NCBI GenBank assembly: GCA_963841045.1
Contig: CAWJBD010000004.1
Coordinates: forward strand, 90,733 to 154,732
DNA length: 64,000 nt
Direction of reading: 5' to 3'
Source of the DNA: Aalborgiella sp963841045
Lineage (GTDB): Bacteria > Pseudomonadota > Gammaproteobacteria > Burkholderiales > Burkholderiaceae_C
Positions within the stretch are counted from its first letter, which is position 1; each line of letters begins with the position of its first letter. Shown here piece by piece: positions 45,624 to 55,573 of the stretch. The translations under genes and the position numbers were made by a program. The notes under the pieces were generated by a model, which ran no database searches, was not told where the DNA came from, and was given only the letters and a program-made list of their open reading frames with translations.

Positions 45624-46568
45624 ATGAAAAACACTGAAGAACTGAAAGAATCCCGCATTGCCAACGCTTGGGCAGAATTGCAAAGTCATGCCGTGCAGGG
45701 ACAACGAACTTGATGCTGACACCGTATCGTCTGGCGTTTGCTGATCCGCAATTCATGTTGCGTCGTGAAACACGTGGTTTGCGCATGCAATTGGAAATGC
45801 TGAAACCCGAATTGGAACTGCAAAAACTGGGCATTGAAAACACTGTGGTGGTTTATGGCAGTGCCCGATTTATTTCACCGAGTGAAGCCGAGAAAAAACT
45901 CCAAGCAGCGCAATCTAGCGGTGACGAATTGGCGCTACAGAACGCACAACGCGATGTGCGCAACGCACACTACTACCATCAAGCCCGTTTGTTTGCGCGT
46001 TTGGTCGCCAGTTATGGTGGGAATGGCAACAATGGTGGTGGGTCGAATGGCTGCAACGAATGACAAATCTAAGAACAGCCTCACAGACAACTCAGGATGT
46101 AAACCTGCCGATGAACGCCTGTACATCTGCACGGGTGGCGGACCTGGCATCATGGAAGCTGCCAATCGCGGTGCGCACGATGTAGGTGCTTTATCCATTG
46201 GTTTGAACATCACCTTGCCGCACGAACAATCGGGCAACCGTTTCATCACACCCAGCTTGAATTTCAAATTTCACTATTTCGCCTTGCGCAAAATGCATTT
46301 CATGATGCGTGCCAAAGCATTGGTGGCGTTCCCAGGGGGAATGGGGACATTGGACGAATTGTTTGAAGTGTTGACGCTGGTACAAACACGCAAAGCACAG
46401 CCTGTGCCGATTATTCTGTTCGGCACCGACTATTGGAAAAAATTGATCAACTTCGATGTCATGGTGGCTGAAGGCACTGTATCGAAAGAGGATCTATCAT
46501 TCTTCACCTACACAGATGATCCACAAGAAGCATGGGATACCATCAAGACATTTTATAAATTGACGTAA
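45624..46568 (+). CDS. LOG-family protein (TIGR00730-like nucleotide phosphoribohydrolase), twice frameshifted as sequenced
   Basis: LOG/lysine-decarboxylase-fold proteins release bases from nucleoside 5'-monophosphates; the long bacterial form is poorly characterised. Three frames contribute: MKNTEELKESRIANAWAELQ from 45624, LMLTPYRLAFADPQFMLRRETRGLRMQLEML...VVVYGSARF from about 45700, and ICTGGGPGIMEAANRGAHD...FPGGMGTLDELFEVLTL (the PGGxGTxxE catalytic motif) from about 46060 to 46568. A missing base near 45700 and an extra one at 46056-46060 account for this. ATG 45714 is an alternative start. Confidence 0.85.
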
Positions 46569-46581
46569 TTGCCGTTACCGG

Positions 46582-47742
46582 TTAGTCAACATTTAAGGGC
46601 GGCCTCAATTTCCAAGCCTGTTGCGACGCGGCAGCAACCAAAGCACCGGTTACCCAAAAGAGTCCTGCAACACCTATCACAGTACCAGCCAGTCCAAACA
46701 TGAGCGGCATGGCCACGCTACTGGCGTTAATGGCCATCATACGCAGTCCCAAGGCCTCTCCATGGCGGTTCTCTGGCGTGATTTGGTGCAAAGTACTCAT
46801 GATCATGGGTTGTACTGAACCCAACACAAATCCCAAAGCAACTGAACACATGCCCATGGTCATGGCAGTTGGCATGAATGGATAAATGCCGAAGATCAAA
46901 CCCGTTAACAACATTGCACCAGATACCACAACCCACTCTTTCAAATGTTTGGCAATGAACGGCAAAAGCAATCTGACCAAAGTCGCCGATATGGCAAACG
47001 CACCCAATATCGCGCCAATAGTCGAAGCACTTAAGCCTTTTTCGTGTCCCAAAATCGGTACGACAAAGGTGTGAACATCCCAACAGGATGATAAAAACCA
47101 ATTCACCAGCATCAAACGACGCATCATGGGTTCTTTCAATAAGTCCCAGGTGGTGTTGTGTTGACTCTGGTCATCATTGACATTTGTAGTTGGTGGCCAT
47201 TCGCGTGTTGTGCGGACCAAAAACCAAGTTAACAAAGGCAAAAGCGCCAAAAAGAAGAAAGCCATTCTGAAACCACTGTGGTCAATTAACAAGCCTGCAC
47301 TGAATGGGCCAATGAAGTTGGATACGGCAGGTCCAAGCGCCAACCAACTGAATAATTTTTTGAGTTCCAAAGGATCTTGCGCACTGCGACCTACATGCCT
47401 TTGCAATGCGATCACCATGGCGCCGGTTGCACCACCTGTCATCAAGGCGCTCAAACAAAGCACAGGGAAGATTGGAAACAAAACCGCAATACCCGCACCG
47501 GCGCTGGCCGCAATCACCGACAGCAAAATGGGTTTGCGTAAACCATGTTTGTCGGTAAAACGTCCTGCAGGAATAGCTAAAAAAACCTGTGTGGTGGCAA
47601 AAAGTGCCAATAAGATACCAACTGCAGCAGCACTGTAGCCTTCACGCAGTGCCATCAAAGGCGCCGCCATGCGCATGCCAGCCATACAGGCATGCAGACA
47701 GACTTGACCAGCAATCAGTTTGCTGAGTTCTTTTCCAGTCAA
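46582..47742 (-). CDS. Major facilitator superfamily transporter
   Basis: 386 residues with about 12 hydrophobic segments. The cytoplasmic loop 2-3 motif is IPAGRFTDKHGLRKP, the standard MFS G-x3-D-x2-G-x-R/K pattern. The cytoplasmic loop between helices 6 and 7 holds a polar stretch PPTTNVNDDQSQHNTTW. Substrate cannot be deduced; the general look is of a drug or metabolite exporter. It lies 13 bp from the convergent LOG gene and 21 bp downstream of rmuC, possibly cotranscribed with it. Confidence 0.88.
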   Translation of the reverse strand: MTGKELSKLIAGQVCLHACMAGMRMAAPLMALREGYSAAAVGILLALFATTQVFLAIPAGRFTDKHGLRKPILLSVIAASAGAGIAVLFPIFPVLCLSALMTGGATGAMVIALQRHVGRSAQDPLELKKLFSWLALGPAVSNFIGPFSAGLLIDHSGFRMAFFFLALLPLLTWFLVRTTREWPPTTNVNDDQSQHNTTWDLLKEPMMRRLMLVNWFLSSCWDVHTFVVPILGHEKGLSASTIGAILGAFAISATLVRLLLPFIAKHLKEWVVVSGAMLLTGLIFGIYPFMPTAMTMGMCSVALGFVLGSVQPMIMSTLHQITPENRHGEALGLRMMAINASSVAMPLMFGLAGTVIGVAGLFWVTGALVAAASQQAWKLRPPLNVD

Positions 47743-47763
47743 TGTGGATTCTCAAAAATCAAA

Positions 47764-49203
47764 TTAACCATCTTCGCTTTTTGAATCTTCTAGGTCTAAA
47801 AGTGATGGCATGATGCGCTGGGTTTCTGTTTCAGGCAAAGCTTCGACGTGTTTCAAGGCACGATTCATTGCGCGGGTGCGCACATCGCTTTCAGACAATG
47901 TTTTCAGCACAGTCTCAGTTTGCGAACGTGCTTTGTCTAGCATGCCACCAAATTTACCAAACTCGGTTTTCACAGCGCCCAATACTTGCCAAACTTCACT
48001 AGAACGTTTCTCTAATGCCAAAGTTCTGAAACCCATTTGAAGCGAACTCAGCATCGCCAACAATGTGGTCGGGCCTGCGAGATTAACACGGTAGTCACGC
48101 TGAATCGAATCCATTAAACCAGGGCGACGCAAAACTTCAGCGTATAAACCTTCCGATGGTAAAAACAAGAATGCAAAATCAGTCGTGAAAGGTGGCTCGA
48201 TGTACTTTTCAGCAATCGACTTGGCTTCCAAACGAATCCGCTGCTCCAGCGCTTTGGCTGCAATGTCCGCACTTGCTGGGTCTGCATTGGCTTGTGCAGT
48301 TAACAAACGTTCATAGTCATCACTCGGGAATTTGGCATCAATTGGTAACCACAAAGGCGTGCCTTCGGCTGATCTACCAGGCAACTTCACTGCAAAGTCC
48401 ACCACGTTTTTGCTGCCTGGTTTGCAAGACACTTGTGCAGCGTACTGGTCAACAGTGAATACCTGTTCTAATAAACTGGCCAATTGGGCTTCGCCAAAAA
48501 TGCCGCGTGTTTTGACATTTGTCAGCAAGTGCTTTAAGTCACCCACGCCTTGCGCCAAGGTTTGCATTTCACCCAAACCTTTGTGCACCTGTTCCAAGCG
48601 ATCGGCGACTTGCTTGAAACTTTCGCCCAAGCGGGCTTGCAAAGTACTTTGCAATTTTTCATCCACTGTTTGCCGCATCTCGTCTAACTTGGTGGCATTG
48701 GTGCTTTGCAGTTGCAACAATTGTTTTTCTAAGGTTTCGCGAACCTCGTTCATCCTACGGGCATTCGCCTCAGACAAACCCTGTAGTTGGGTGTTCAATG
48801 TGTCGGCTATCGATTTTTGTAAGCCCACAATTTGCTGCGCCACCGTCGCCAATTGTTGGCTGGACTGTGCGGTAAAAGCATCAATTTGCGAGTTTTGCGT
48901 TCGGAATGCCTCGCCACTTTGTGTGAATAGCGCTTGTTGAAATGCGCCAAATGATTGCGTCAGTTCTTGCCTGCCACCGCGTGACGATTCCGTTATTTCG
49001 CGCCGCAATTCACGCTCTAAACGTTCCGTACTGGATGTCACTGCACCCAAAACTTCTGCTTTGCTGTTATTTGTTGCTTCAGTTGCCTGTTTATCCGCGC
49101 GACGCAACAACAACCAAAGCAAGGCCAAAATATTGAGAACAACCATTGCCAGCAAAAACCAAACGAGCATGGGTTCTAATTGGCTTAAAATTGTGGCGTT
49201 CAT
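47764..49203 (-). CDS. rmuC: DNA recombination protein RmuC
   Basis: 479 residues: an N-terminal transmembrane helix (residues 11-33, MLVWFLLAMVVLNILALLWLLL), a long coiled coil (about residues 50-215) and the RmuC nuclease-like domain (GIFGEAQLASLLEQVFTVDQYAAQV...LPIDAKFPSDDYERLL...FLFLPSEGLYAEVLRRPGL). RmuC limits inversions at short repeats and is linked to genome stability and defence against mobile DNA. The frame is intact. Confidence 0.92.
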   Translation of the reverse strand: MNATILSQLEPMLVWFLLAMVVLNILALLWLLLRRADKQATEATNNSKAEVLGAVTSSTERLERELRREITESSRGGRQELTQSFGAFQQALFTQSGEAFRTQNSQIDAFTAQSSQQLATVAQQIVGLQKSIADTLNTQLQGLSEANARRMNEVRETLEKQLLQLQSTNATKLDEMRQTVDEKLQSTLQARLGESFKQVADRLEQVHKGLGEMQTLAQGVGDLKHLLTNVKTRGIFGEAQLASLLEQVFTVDQYAAQVSCKPGSKNVVDFAVKLPGRSAEGTPLWLPIDAKFPSDDYERLLTAQANADPASADIAAKALEQRIRLEAKSIAEKYIEPPFTTDFAFLFLPSEGLYAEVLRRPGLMDSIQRDYRVNLAGPTTLLAMLSSLQMGFRTLALEKRSSEVWQVLGAVKTEFGKFGGMLDKARSQTETVLKTLSESDVRTRAMNRALKHVEALPETETQRIMPSLLDLEDSKSEDG

Positions 49204-49262
49204 TTAATGAAGTCTATCTCATTATTTGCCTGACAATCTATTACCCGCCCATATAAAAAACC

Positions 49263-49868
49263 ATGTCCACTCCCAATAAACCACACTCCAGTGCGCTGCA
49301 ATTTCTGCCCAATATGATTTTTGCCAGCCGTTGGTTACAGTTGCCACTGTACCTTGGTTTGATAATCGCACAAGGCGTTTATGTGTTCAGTTTTTTACGC
49401 GAATTACTCCACTTGGTCGAAGCCGCATTCGGTAACCAAGCGGCCTTACAGTCATTGGTCAGCAGCATCGGTTATAAATCCGATGTCACCATTGCTTCTT
49501 TGAACGAAACCGTCATCATGTTGGTGGTGCTGGGATTGATTGATGTCGTCATGATTTCGAATTTACTAATCATGGTAATCGTCGGTGGTTACGAGACATT
49601 TGTCAGTCGTATGAACTTCGAAGAACATCCTGACCAGCCTGAATGGTTAAGCCATGTGAATGCATCCGTTTTAAAAGTGAAACTGGCGATGGCGATTATT
49701 GGCATTTCATCCATTCATTTGTTGAAGACATTCATCAATGCCGCCAACTATTCAGAGCAGATGCTGATGTGGCAAACCCTCATCCATATCACGTTCTTGC
49801 TCAGTGCCGTCGCTGTGGCGTATACTGACAAATTAATGTCCAGCTGCAAGCCAAATGGTAAGCATTAA
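49263..49868 (+). CDS. UPF0114/YqhA-family membrane protein
   Basis: 201 residues, four hydrophobic segments. The family signature is ASRWLQLPLYLGLIIAQGVYVFSFL near the N-terminus with LLIMVIVGGYETFVSRM and a C-terminal LLSAVAVAYTDKLM. The function is not established. ATG 49263 is 59 bp from the divergent rmuC start. A broken DUF1905 gene follows 10 bp later on the same strand. Confidence 0.88.
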   Translation: MSTPNKPHSSALQFLPNMIFASRWLQLPLYLGLIIAQGVYVFSFLRELLHLVEAAFGNQAALQSLVSSIGYKSDVTIASLNETVIMLVVLGLIDVVMISNLLIMVIVGGYETFVSRMNFEEHPDQPEWLSHVNASVLKVKLAMAIIGISSIHLLKTFINAANYSEQMLMWQTLIHITFLLSAVAVAYTDKLMSSCKPNGKH

Positions 49869-49878
49869 ATAGTCCATC

Positions 49879-50205
49879 ATGACTGTCAGCCAGCACATGG
49901 TCGAGTTCACAGCCAAAGTATTGGCTTTACAGCGGCAAAGGCTGCTTGGTATTTTGTGACTTTGCCGACCAGACATCGCGACTGAAATCAGCTACTTTTC
50001 AAAAGCGCTCAACGGTGGCAAACGCATGGGTTGGGGATCGGTTAGGGTGACAGCTCAGATTGGCAATACGGTTTGGCAAACCTCGTTGTTTCCTGACAGT
50101 AAAAGCAAAAGTTACGTTTTACCTCTCAAAGCCGCTGTGCGCAAATCTGAAAATATCATCGATGGCAAACCCGTTAATGTGCGGCTTAGCACGCCTATGC
50201 CATAA
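49879..50205 (+). pseudogene. DUF1905 domain protein, broken by several frameshifts
   Basis: No single frame covers this locus, but three frames together give a DUF1905 protein of about 107 residues. From ATG 49879 it reads MTVSQHMVEFTAKVLALQ, then KAAWYFVTLP (from about 49939) and finally IATEISYFSKALNGGKRMGWGSVRV...LFPDSKSKSYVLPLKAAVRKSENI to the TAA at 50203-50205. Three single-base insertions (about 49930, 49939 and 49970) explain it. Three breaks in 330 bp exceed the density elsewhere, so real decay is possible besides sequence error. Function of the family is unknown. Confidence 0.78.
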
Positions 50206-50220
50206 AACAGTGCGTTAGCT

Positions 50221-51423
50221 TTACTTGTGCGTTACTTTGGATGAGCGCCACAAAATCAACGAACCAAATATGCCAGACAATATTGAGCCCATCAATACAC
50301 CGAGCTTCAATTGCGTTTCAAACTCTGCGCCTTGCCCTGCAAACGCCAACCCACCGATGAACAAGGCTCATCGTAAAGCCGACACCACAGAGCACGCAAA
50401 CGCCAAAAAACTGCATCCAATTGGCTTGATCGGGCAAACGTGCTTGGGTGAGACGAATCATCAACCACGCTGCTCCAAATACCCCTATCGCTTTGCCCAA
50501 TAGCAAACCCGCCGAGATACCCAGCGGCACTGTTAACAGCAAAGTCGCAAAACTAACCCCTTGCATAGACACACCTGCATTGGCAAAGGCAAACACCGGC
50601 AACACCCCAAATGCGACCCACGGGTGCAGGGCATGCTCAGCAGTTTTGAGTGGGGATTTTCCCTGCCCACCTTTGCTAGTATTAACCAACGGTATCGCCA
50701 ACGCCGTCACCACCCCCGCCAGCGTGGCATGAACTCCCGACTTCAGCACAAACAGCCATACCACCAAGCCGACCAAGCACATACAGGCCAATATTCATCA
50801 CCCGCGCCCTATTCATAGCAAATAGCATCGCAATGCCTGCACCGGCAGCTATGATCATGGGCATAGATACCTGCGCTGTGTAGAACAACGCGATGATCAC
50901 AATCGCACCCAAGTCGTCGATGATAGCGACCGCCGTTAAAAACACCTTTAGCGAAACAGGCACACGCTTGCCCAGCAGCACCAAAATGCCCAGTGCAAAG
51001 GCGATATCCGTTGCAGCTGGTATCGCCCAGCCGCGCAACGCAACGGCATCACCCCAGTTGATAGCGCTATAAATGAGTGCCGGCACCATCATGCCCCCCA
51101 AAGCAGCACCAGCAGGCAACATCGCTTGGCTGACAGACGCTAATTCGCCTTCCAACAGTTCACGTTTAATCTCCAACCCCACCAAAAAGAAGAAAACCGC
51201 CATCCACAAGTCGTTGATCCACACCAATAGCGGTTTGGATAGCACCAACCATTCACCCACCATGCGCACTTCGCCACGAACTTGCAACAACTGCTCGTAC
51301 CAACCACTCCAAGGCGAATTGCTGACAATCAAGGCCAACAGAGCGGCGATCGCAAGCACAATACCCCCACCCGATTGCGAGTGGATAAATTCATTGGCAC
51401 GGCGATGGATCGATCTTTAACAA
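50221..51423 (-). CDS. nhaA: Na+/H+ antiporter NhaA (three frameshifts as sequenced)
   Basis: Electrogenic sodium/proton exchanger in the inner membrane. The largest piece (from about 51390 to 50778) has GGGIVLAIAALLALIVSNSPW, WMAVFFFLVGLEIKRELLEG, PAATDIAFALGIL and AIIDDLGAIVIIALFY, the two adjacent aspartates of the ion-binding site. The continuation VGLVVWLFVLKSGVHATLAGV...PVFAFANAGV (to about 50363) and the end SLFIGGLAFAGQGAEFETQLKLG (to TAA at 50221-50223) are in other frames. Extra bases near 50775 and 50362 and a break near 51400 explain this. Start probably TTG 51423 behind TAGGAG. Confidence 0.88.
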
Positions 51424-51524
51424 TACAAACTCCTATAAACCTGATAACGTCAGCCTCGGTTGGCTGATTTGGTTAAACTTAGCACCTATTGAAGCATATT
51501 CCATCCAATATTTTTAACTTCATC

Positions 51525-53090
51525 ATGAGCACAATCTCCATGACCGCAATCAAACAATCCGATCTGATCGAATCCGTCGCAGCAGCCCTGCAATACATCA
51601 GCTACTACCACCCGGCCGACTACATCGCCCACCTCGCACGCGCGTACGAGCGTGAGCAAAGCCCTGCGGCCAAAGACGCGATTGCCCAAATTCTGACCAA
51701 CAGCAAAATGTCTGCCGAAGGACATCGCCCGATTTGCCAAGACACGGGTATCGTGAATGTGTTTCTCAAGGTCGGTATGAATGTGCGTTGGGATGGCTTT
51801 GACGGCAGTTTGGATGACGCTGTGAATGAAGGTGTGCGCCGCGCTTACAACCACCCCGACAACACTTTGCGCGCATCCGTCGTAGCAGATCCGCAATTTG
51901 AACGCAAAAACACCAAAGACAACACGCCTGCCGTCATCTTCACTGAAATCGTTCCCGGCAACACTGTTGAAGTAACCGTTGCAGCCAAAGGTGGTGGCTC
52001 GGAGAACAAGAGCAAGATGTACATGCTGAACCCCGGCGACAACGTGGTTGATTGGGTGCTTAAAACCGTGCCAACGATGGGCGCAGGCTGGTGCCCACCA
52101 GGCATGTTGGGTATTGGTATTGGTGGCACCGCCGAAAAAGCCGTGCTGATGGCCAAAGAAAGCCTGATGGACGATATCGACATGTATGAGCTACAAACCA
52201 AACAAGCCAGTGGTGCTGAATTGTCAAATGTCGAAAAACTCCGTTTGGAGTTGTGCGAAAAAGTCAACGCACTCGGTATTGGTGCACAAGGTTTGGGTGG
52301 TTTGACCACCGTGCTGGACGTCAAAATCAAAATGTACCCCACCCATGCCGCCAGCAAACCGATTGCCATGATTCCGAACTGCGCAGCCACTCGCCACGCA
52401 CATTTTGTATTGGACGGCAGTGGTCCGGTTTACCTCGATCCGCCAAGTCTTGATTTGTGGCCCGATGTGCAATGGACGCCTGATTACGTGAAAAGCAAAA
52501 AGGTTGATCTCAACACCCTGACAAAAGAAGAAGTGGCCAGCTGGAAGCCAGGTCAAACCCTGCTCTTGAACGGCAAAATGTTAACGGGTCGCGATGCTGC
52601 TCATAAACGCATACAAACCATGCTTGCCAAGGGTGAAAAACTACCGGTGGATTTCACCAACCGTGTGATTTACTACGTTGGCCCGGTTGACCCCATCAAA
52701 GGCGAAGTTGTTGGTCCTGCTGGTCCAACCACCGCGACCCGCATGGACGGTTTTACTGAAATGATGTTGGCACAAACTGGTCTCATCAGCATGGTTGGAA
52801 AAGCAGAGCGTGGCCCAGTCGCCATCGAAGCCATCAAAAAGCACAAAAGCGCTTACCTGATGGCAGTGGGCGGTGCAGCCTATCTGGTCAGCAAAGCCAT
52901 CAAAGCGGCCAAGGTGGTCGGTTTTGCTGATTTGGGAATGGAAGCGATTTACGAGTTTGATGTGGTTGACATGCCTGTCACCGTGGCCGTGGATTCAGGC
53001 GGCACCAGTGCCCACATCACCGGACCAGCGGAGTGGGAAAAGCGCATTGCCACCGGTGAGTTCAAAGGCATCGCGGTTAAATCAAGTTAA
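51525..53090 (+). CDS. Fumarate hydratase, class I (Fe-S dependent)
   Basis: Hydrates fumarate to malate in the TCA cycle using an oxygen-sensitive [4Fe-4S] cluster. About 521 residues from ATG 51525 (the frame stays open to a TTG at 51489). The N-terminal alpha region has HRPICQDTGIVNVFLKVG with the first cluster Cys; GAGWCPPGMLGIGIGG and PNCAATRHAHFVLDGSGP carry the other two cysteines. The C-terminal beta region has YYVGPVDPIKGEVVGPAGPTTATRMD. It is the fused FumA/FumB form. Ends 15 bp before murI. Confidence 0.94.
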   Translation: MSTISMTAIKQSDLIESVAAALQYISYYHPADYIAHLARAYEREQSPAAKDAIAQILTNSKMSAEGHRPICQDTGIVNVFLKVGMNVRWDGFDGSLDDAVNEGVRRAYNHPDNTLRASVVADPQFERKNTKDNTPAVIFTEIVPGNTVEVTVAAKGGGSENKSKMYMLNPGDNVVDWVLKTVPTMGAGWCPPGMLGIGIGGTAEKAVLMAKESLMDDIDMYELQTKQASGAELSNVEKLRLELCEKVNALGIGAQGLGGLTTVLDVKIKMYPTHAASKPIAMIPNCAATRHAHFVLDGSGPVYLDPPSLDLWPDVQWTPDYVKSKKVDLNTLTKEEVASWKPGQTLLLNGKMLTGRDAAHKRIQTMLAKGEKLPVDFTNRVIYYVGPVDPIKGEVVGPAGPTTATRMDGFTEMMLAQTGLISMVGKAERGPVAIEAIKKHKSAYLMAVGGAAYLVSKAIKAAKVVGFADLGMEAIYEFDVVDMPVTVAVDSGGTSAHITGPAEWEKRIATGEFKGIAVKSS

Positions 53091-53105
53091 TTCACACTCT
53101 AAAAA

Positions 53106-53915
53106 ATGCCTTCAAAACGTCCCATTGGCGTTTTCGATAGCGGCATAGGCGGGCTGAGCATCTTAAAGGCTCTGCGTGCCGAGTTGCCGCACGAGTCCTT
53201 TGTCTACATCGCCGACAGCGGCAACGCGCCCTACGGCGAAAAGGGCGACGCCTTTGTCATAGACCGTTCCCGCGCCATCACCCGCTCTTTGCTAAAAGAT
53301 TACGGCGTGAAGGCACTGGTCGTTGCTTGCAACACGGCAACAGCAGCTGCCGCCAAGGTGTTACGCGATGAATTTCCTGATTTGCCCTTGGTCGGTGTCG
53401 AGCCCGCATTGAAGCCTGCCATAAAGCTCAGTCAAACCCGCAAAATTGGTGTAATGGCAACGCGAGGCACCTTAGAGAGTGCCAAGTTTGCGGCCTTAAA
53501 AGCATCTTTAGCTGATCAAGCCGAATTCATCATACAGCCCTGCGATGGTTTAGCGAGCGCCATAGAAGCTCAAGATACTACAAATATCATAGCACTCTTG
53601 GCAATATATATGCCGGCTATAGGCCAATTTGGCATCGAAAAAGGTATGATAGACACCTTGGTGCTGGGTTGTACCCATTATCCATTTATCAGTCCCTTAT
53701 TGCGTCAATATACCGGCGATGCCGTACATCTTATCGATACCGGTGTGCCTGTGGCTGCGCACACCAAACGGATCTTGGCAAATTTGAATCAACTGACCGA
53801 CGAAAAGCAATACGGACAGTTGCAATTATTTAGTACCGGCCCAGCCAGTCACCACACGCTACTGGCACACGAATGGCTGAACGTGCCCAATCAATTTGAA
53901 ATGATCACGATTTAA
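53106..53915 (+). CDS. murI: Glutamate racemase with an in-frame repeat insertion
   Basis: Makes D-glutamate for peptidoglycan. 269 residues. RPIGVFDSGIGGLSILKAL opens the protein; the two catalytic cysteines are in VVACNTATAAAAKVL and LVLGCTHYPFISPLL. Repeat copy 7 inserts TTNIIALLAIYMPAIGQFGIE just before MIDTLVLGCTHYP, in a surface region preceding the second active-site strand. The frame stays open, so the insertion seems tolerated. The 3' end overlaps the convergent CBS gene by 11 bp. Confidence 0.95.
   Translation: MPSKRPIGVFDSGIGGLSILKALRAELPHESFVYIADSGNAPYGEKGDAFVIDRSRAITRSLLKDYGVKALVVACNTATAAAAKVLRDEFPDLPLVGVEPALKPAIKLSQTRKIGVMATRGTLESAKFAALKASLADQAEFIIQPCDGLASAIEAQDTTNIIALLAIYMPAIGQFGIEKGMIDTLVLGCTHYPFISPLLRQYTGDAVHLIDTGVPVAAHTKRILANLNQLTDEKQYGQLQLFSTGPASHHTLLAHEWLNVPNQFEMITI
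53573..53632 (+). repeat. Hairpin repeat copy 7 (inside murI, sense)
   Basis: CATAGCACTCTTGGCAATAT then ATATGCCGGCTATAGGCCAA and TTTGG, a diverged copy. It encodes IIALLAIYMPAIGQF in the same relative frame as copies 4 and 6. Confidence 0.75.
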
Positions 53916-54360
53916 GGCTGGCTTCATCAGCAGGCCAGTCGTTGATATACGCCTTGAGCATTTTGTTTTCAAAGTTTTGACTGTCGACAACTGCTTTCGC
54001 GACATCGTAAAAGCTAATCACGCCCATCAACATCATTTTGTCGATGACCGGCATATAACGTGCGTGATGCACCAGCATCATACGGCGCACCTCATCAAGT
54101 TCAGTCTCTAAAGTACAAGTCAATGGGCCTTGATCCATCGCACGCCAGACTGTTGCATCTCCAACGCTGCCTTTGTTTTTCTCCAGTGCCTTAATCACTT
54201 CTCGAAAGCTCAACATTCCCACCACTTTGCCGTGTGACAAAACGACCAGTGAGCCAATATCATTTTGCGCCATTAGATTGACGGCATCAGCCAATCTGTC
54301 CTCGGGGGTGCAGGTATATAAGGTATTGCCTTTGACGCGCAATATATCGCTGACTTTCAT
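53905..54360 (-). CDS. CBS-domain protein
   Basis: 151 residues made of two CBS motifs: VSDILRVKGNTLYTCTPEDRLADAVNLMAQNDIGSLVVLSHGKVVGMLSFREVIKAL and a second covering AMDQGPLTCTLETELDEVRRMMLVHHARYMPVIDKMMLMGVISFYDVAKAVV. A single CBS pair usually binds an adenine nucleotide. With no catalytic domain attached it is probably a stand-alone sensor whose partner is not visible here. Convergent with murI, 3' ends overlapping. Confidence 0.9.
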   Translation of the reverse strand: MKVSDILRVKGNTLYTCTPEDRLADAVNLMAQNDIGSLVVLSHGKVVGMLSFREVIKALEKNKGSVGDATVWRAMDQGPLTCTLETELDEVRRMMLVHHARYMPVIDKMMLMGVISFYDVAKAVVDSQNFENKMLKAYINDWPADEASLKS

Positions 54361-54435
54361 GTGAAGCTCCTTTATTATTTTCCGGCTTGAGGATAAAACT
54401 GGCGGTGGAAACTCGTGTTGGTAATCAAATTCTAC

Positions 54436-55461
54436 TCAGGATTTCATTGCATTCAAATCTGAATGCATTAAATTCAACATCAATGCAATTCTGGCTTTGA
54501 CGGGTGGTAGCCCATGAGAATCACCAAATATCGCATTAGTTCGCTCTTCTAATTGGCCAAAAGCACAGCGCGTACTGCGCCAGACCACTACACCAGACTC
54601 CTGCGCGCGAAGCAATGCTGATTCTAATGACGCACTGATGGTGCCATTGCCGGTTCCTGCTACGACGATGCCGCGTAATTTATGTTGTAGTGTCACTTTT
54701 TGCTCTAATAGTGCGTTAACAATTTGTCCATTGGCATCTGCATGATTCATGATGATTTCGACACGCGGAAGTTGCGCTGCTCTCTCAAAATCTTTAACAC
54801 TTAAAAGCGGTAATGATCGTGAATCTTGCGCTTGTGCACCCAATGCATTTTTTGACAAATTAAGGTTTCCATGGACAAAGTGACCTATCAATTCCGCATC
54901 GCCCGAACTGAATGCGTTTAATCGCGTGGTGTGTATTTTTTGGATATTTTGCGCACCATGAACTTCACCCGCGCAAACCACCAATACGCCTCTCGCTTGC
55001 GTGTTTGATGCCAAAGTCAAAGCATCTCTCAAATTTTGTGGCCCATCACTGTCAGGCGCATTAGCCGGACGCATGGCGCAAGTCAATATGACAGGTTTCT
55101 CGGTTCGCAACATCCTGTGCAAGAAATACGCCGTCTCTTCCAATGTATCTGTGCCATGTGTGATGACGATCGCTTGAACTTGCTCTTGGTTTAGCAAAGC
55201 TTGGCAGCGTGACAGCAAACACTTCCAAACATCAAATGTCATGTCTTTGCTGTCAATTTGAATCAGCTGTTCAGTAATCACTTCACAATGATTCAAAGTT
55301 TGTGCACCGTCTTGCTGTTTTCCTTTGGCAGTATCCAAAAGTTGACTGATATCTACCAGTGCAGCGGTGTAATTCACACTGTCTTTCGGGTTTTCAGCCT
55401 GTCCGGCAATGGTGCCACCCGTACCCAAAATGACAATTTGTTGATGTTTTGTTATATCCAT
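54436..55461 (-). CDS. L-asparaginase (AnsA/AnsB family)
   Basis: Hydrolyses L-asparagine to aspartate and ammonia. 341 residues from ATG 55461 (a TTG at 55470 would add three). The two catalytic threonine motifs are VILGTGGTIAGQA near residue 15 and IVITHGTDTLEETAYFL near residue 95. There is no signal peptide, suggesting a cytoplasmic enzyme. Divergent from the dnaQ-like gene across a 112-bp AT-rich gap. Confidence 0.93.
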   Translation of the reverse strand: MDITKHQQIVILGTGGTIAGQAENPKDSVNYTAALVDISQLLDTAKGKQQDGAQTLNHCEVITEQLIQIDSKDMTFDVWKCLLSRCQALLNQEQVQAIVITHGTDTLEETAYFLHRMLRTEKPVILTCAMRPANAPDSDGPQNLRDALTLASNTQARGVLVVCAGEVHGAQNIQKIHTTRLNAFSSGDAELIGHFVHGNLNLSKNALGAQAQDSRSLPLLSVKDFERAAQLPRVEIIMNHADANGQIVNALLEQKVTLQHKLRGIVVAGTGNGTISASLESALLRAQESGVVVWRSTRCAFGQLEERTNAIFGDSHGLPPVKARIALMLNLMHSDLNAMKS

Positions 55462-55573
55462 AAATTCCAATTAGTCATACCTTACAGTCACCGCAGCAGT
55501 ATTGAATCTGGTAGTTTATAGATAATACGGCGATTCACAGAATTTATAACTTAGCGATGCTATATTCAGTTGC

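Noticed and set aside
49930..49990. Programmed frameshifting in the DUF1905 gene
   Set aside because: Three consecutive shifts within 60 bp without a shared slippery motif are far better explained by sequence error or decay.
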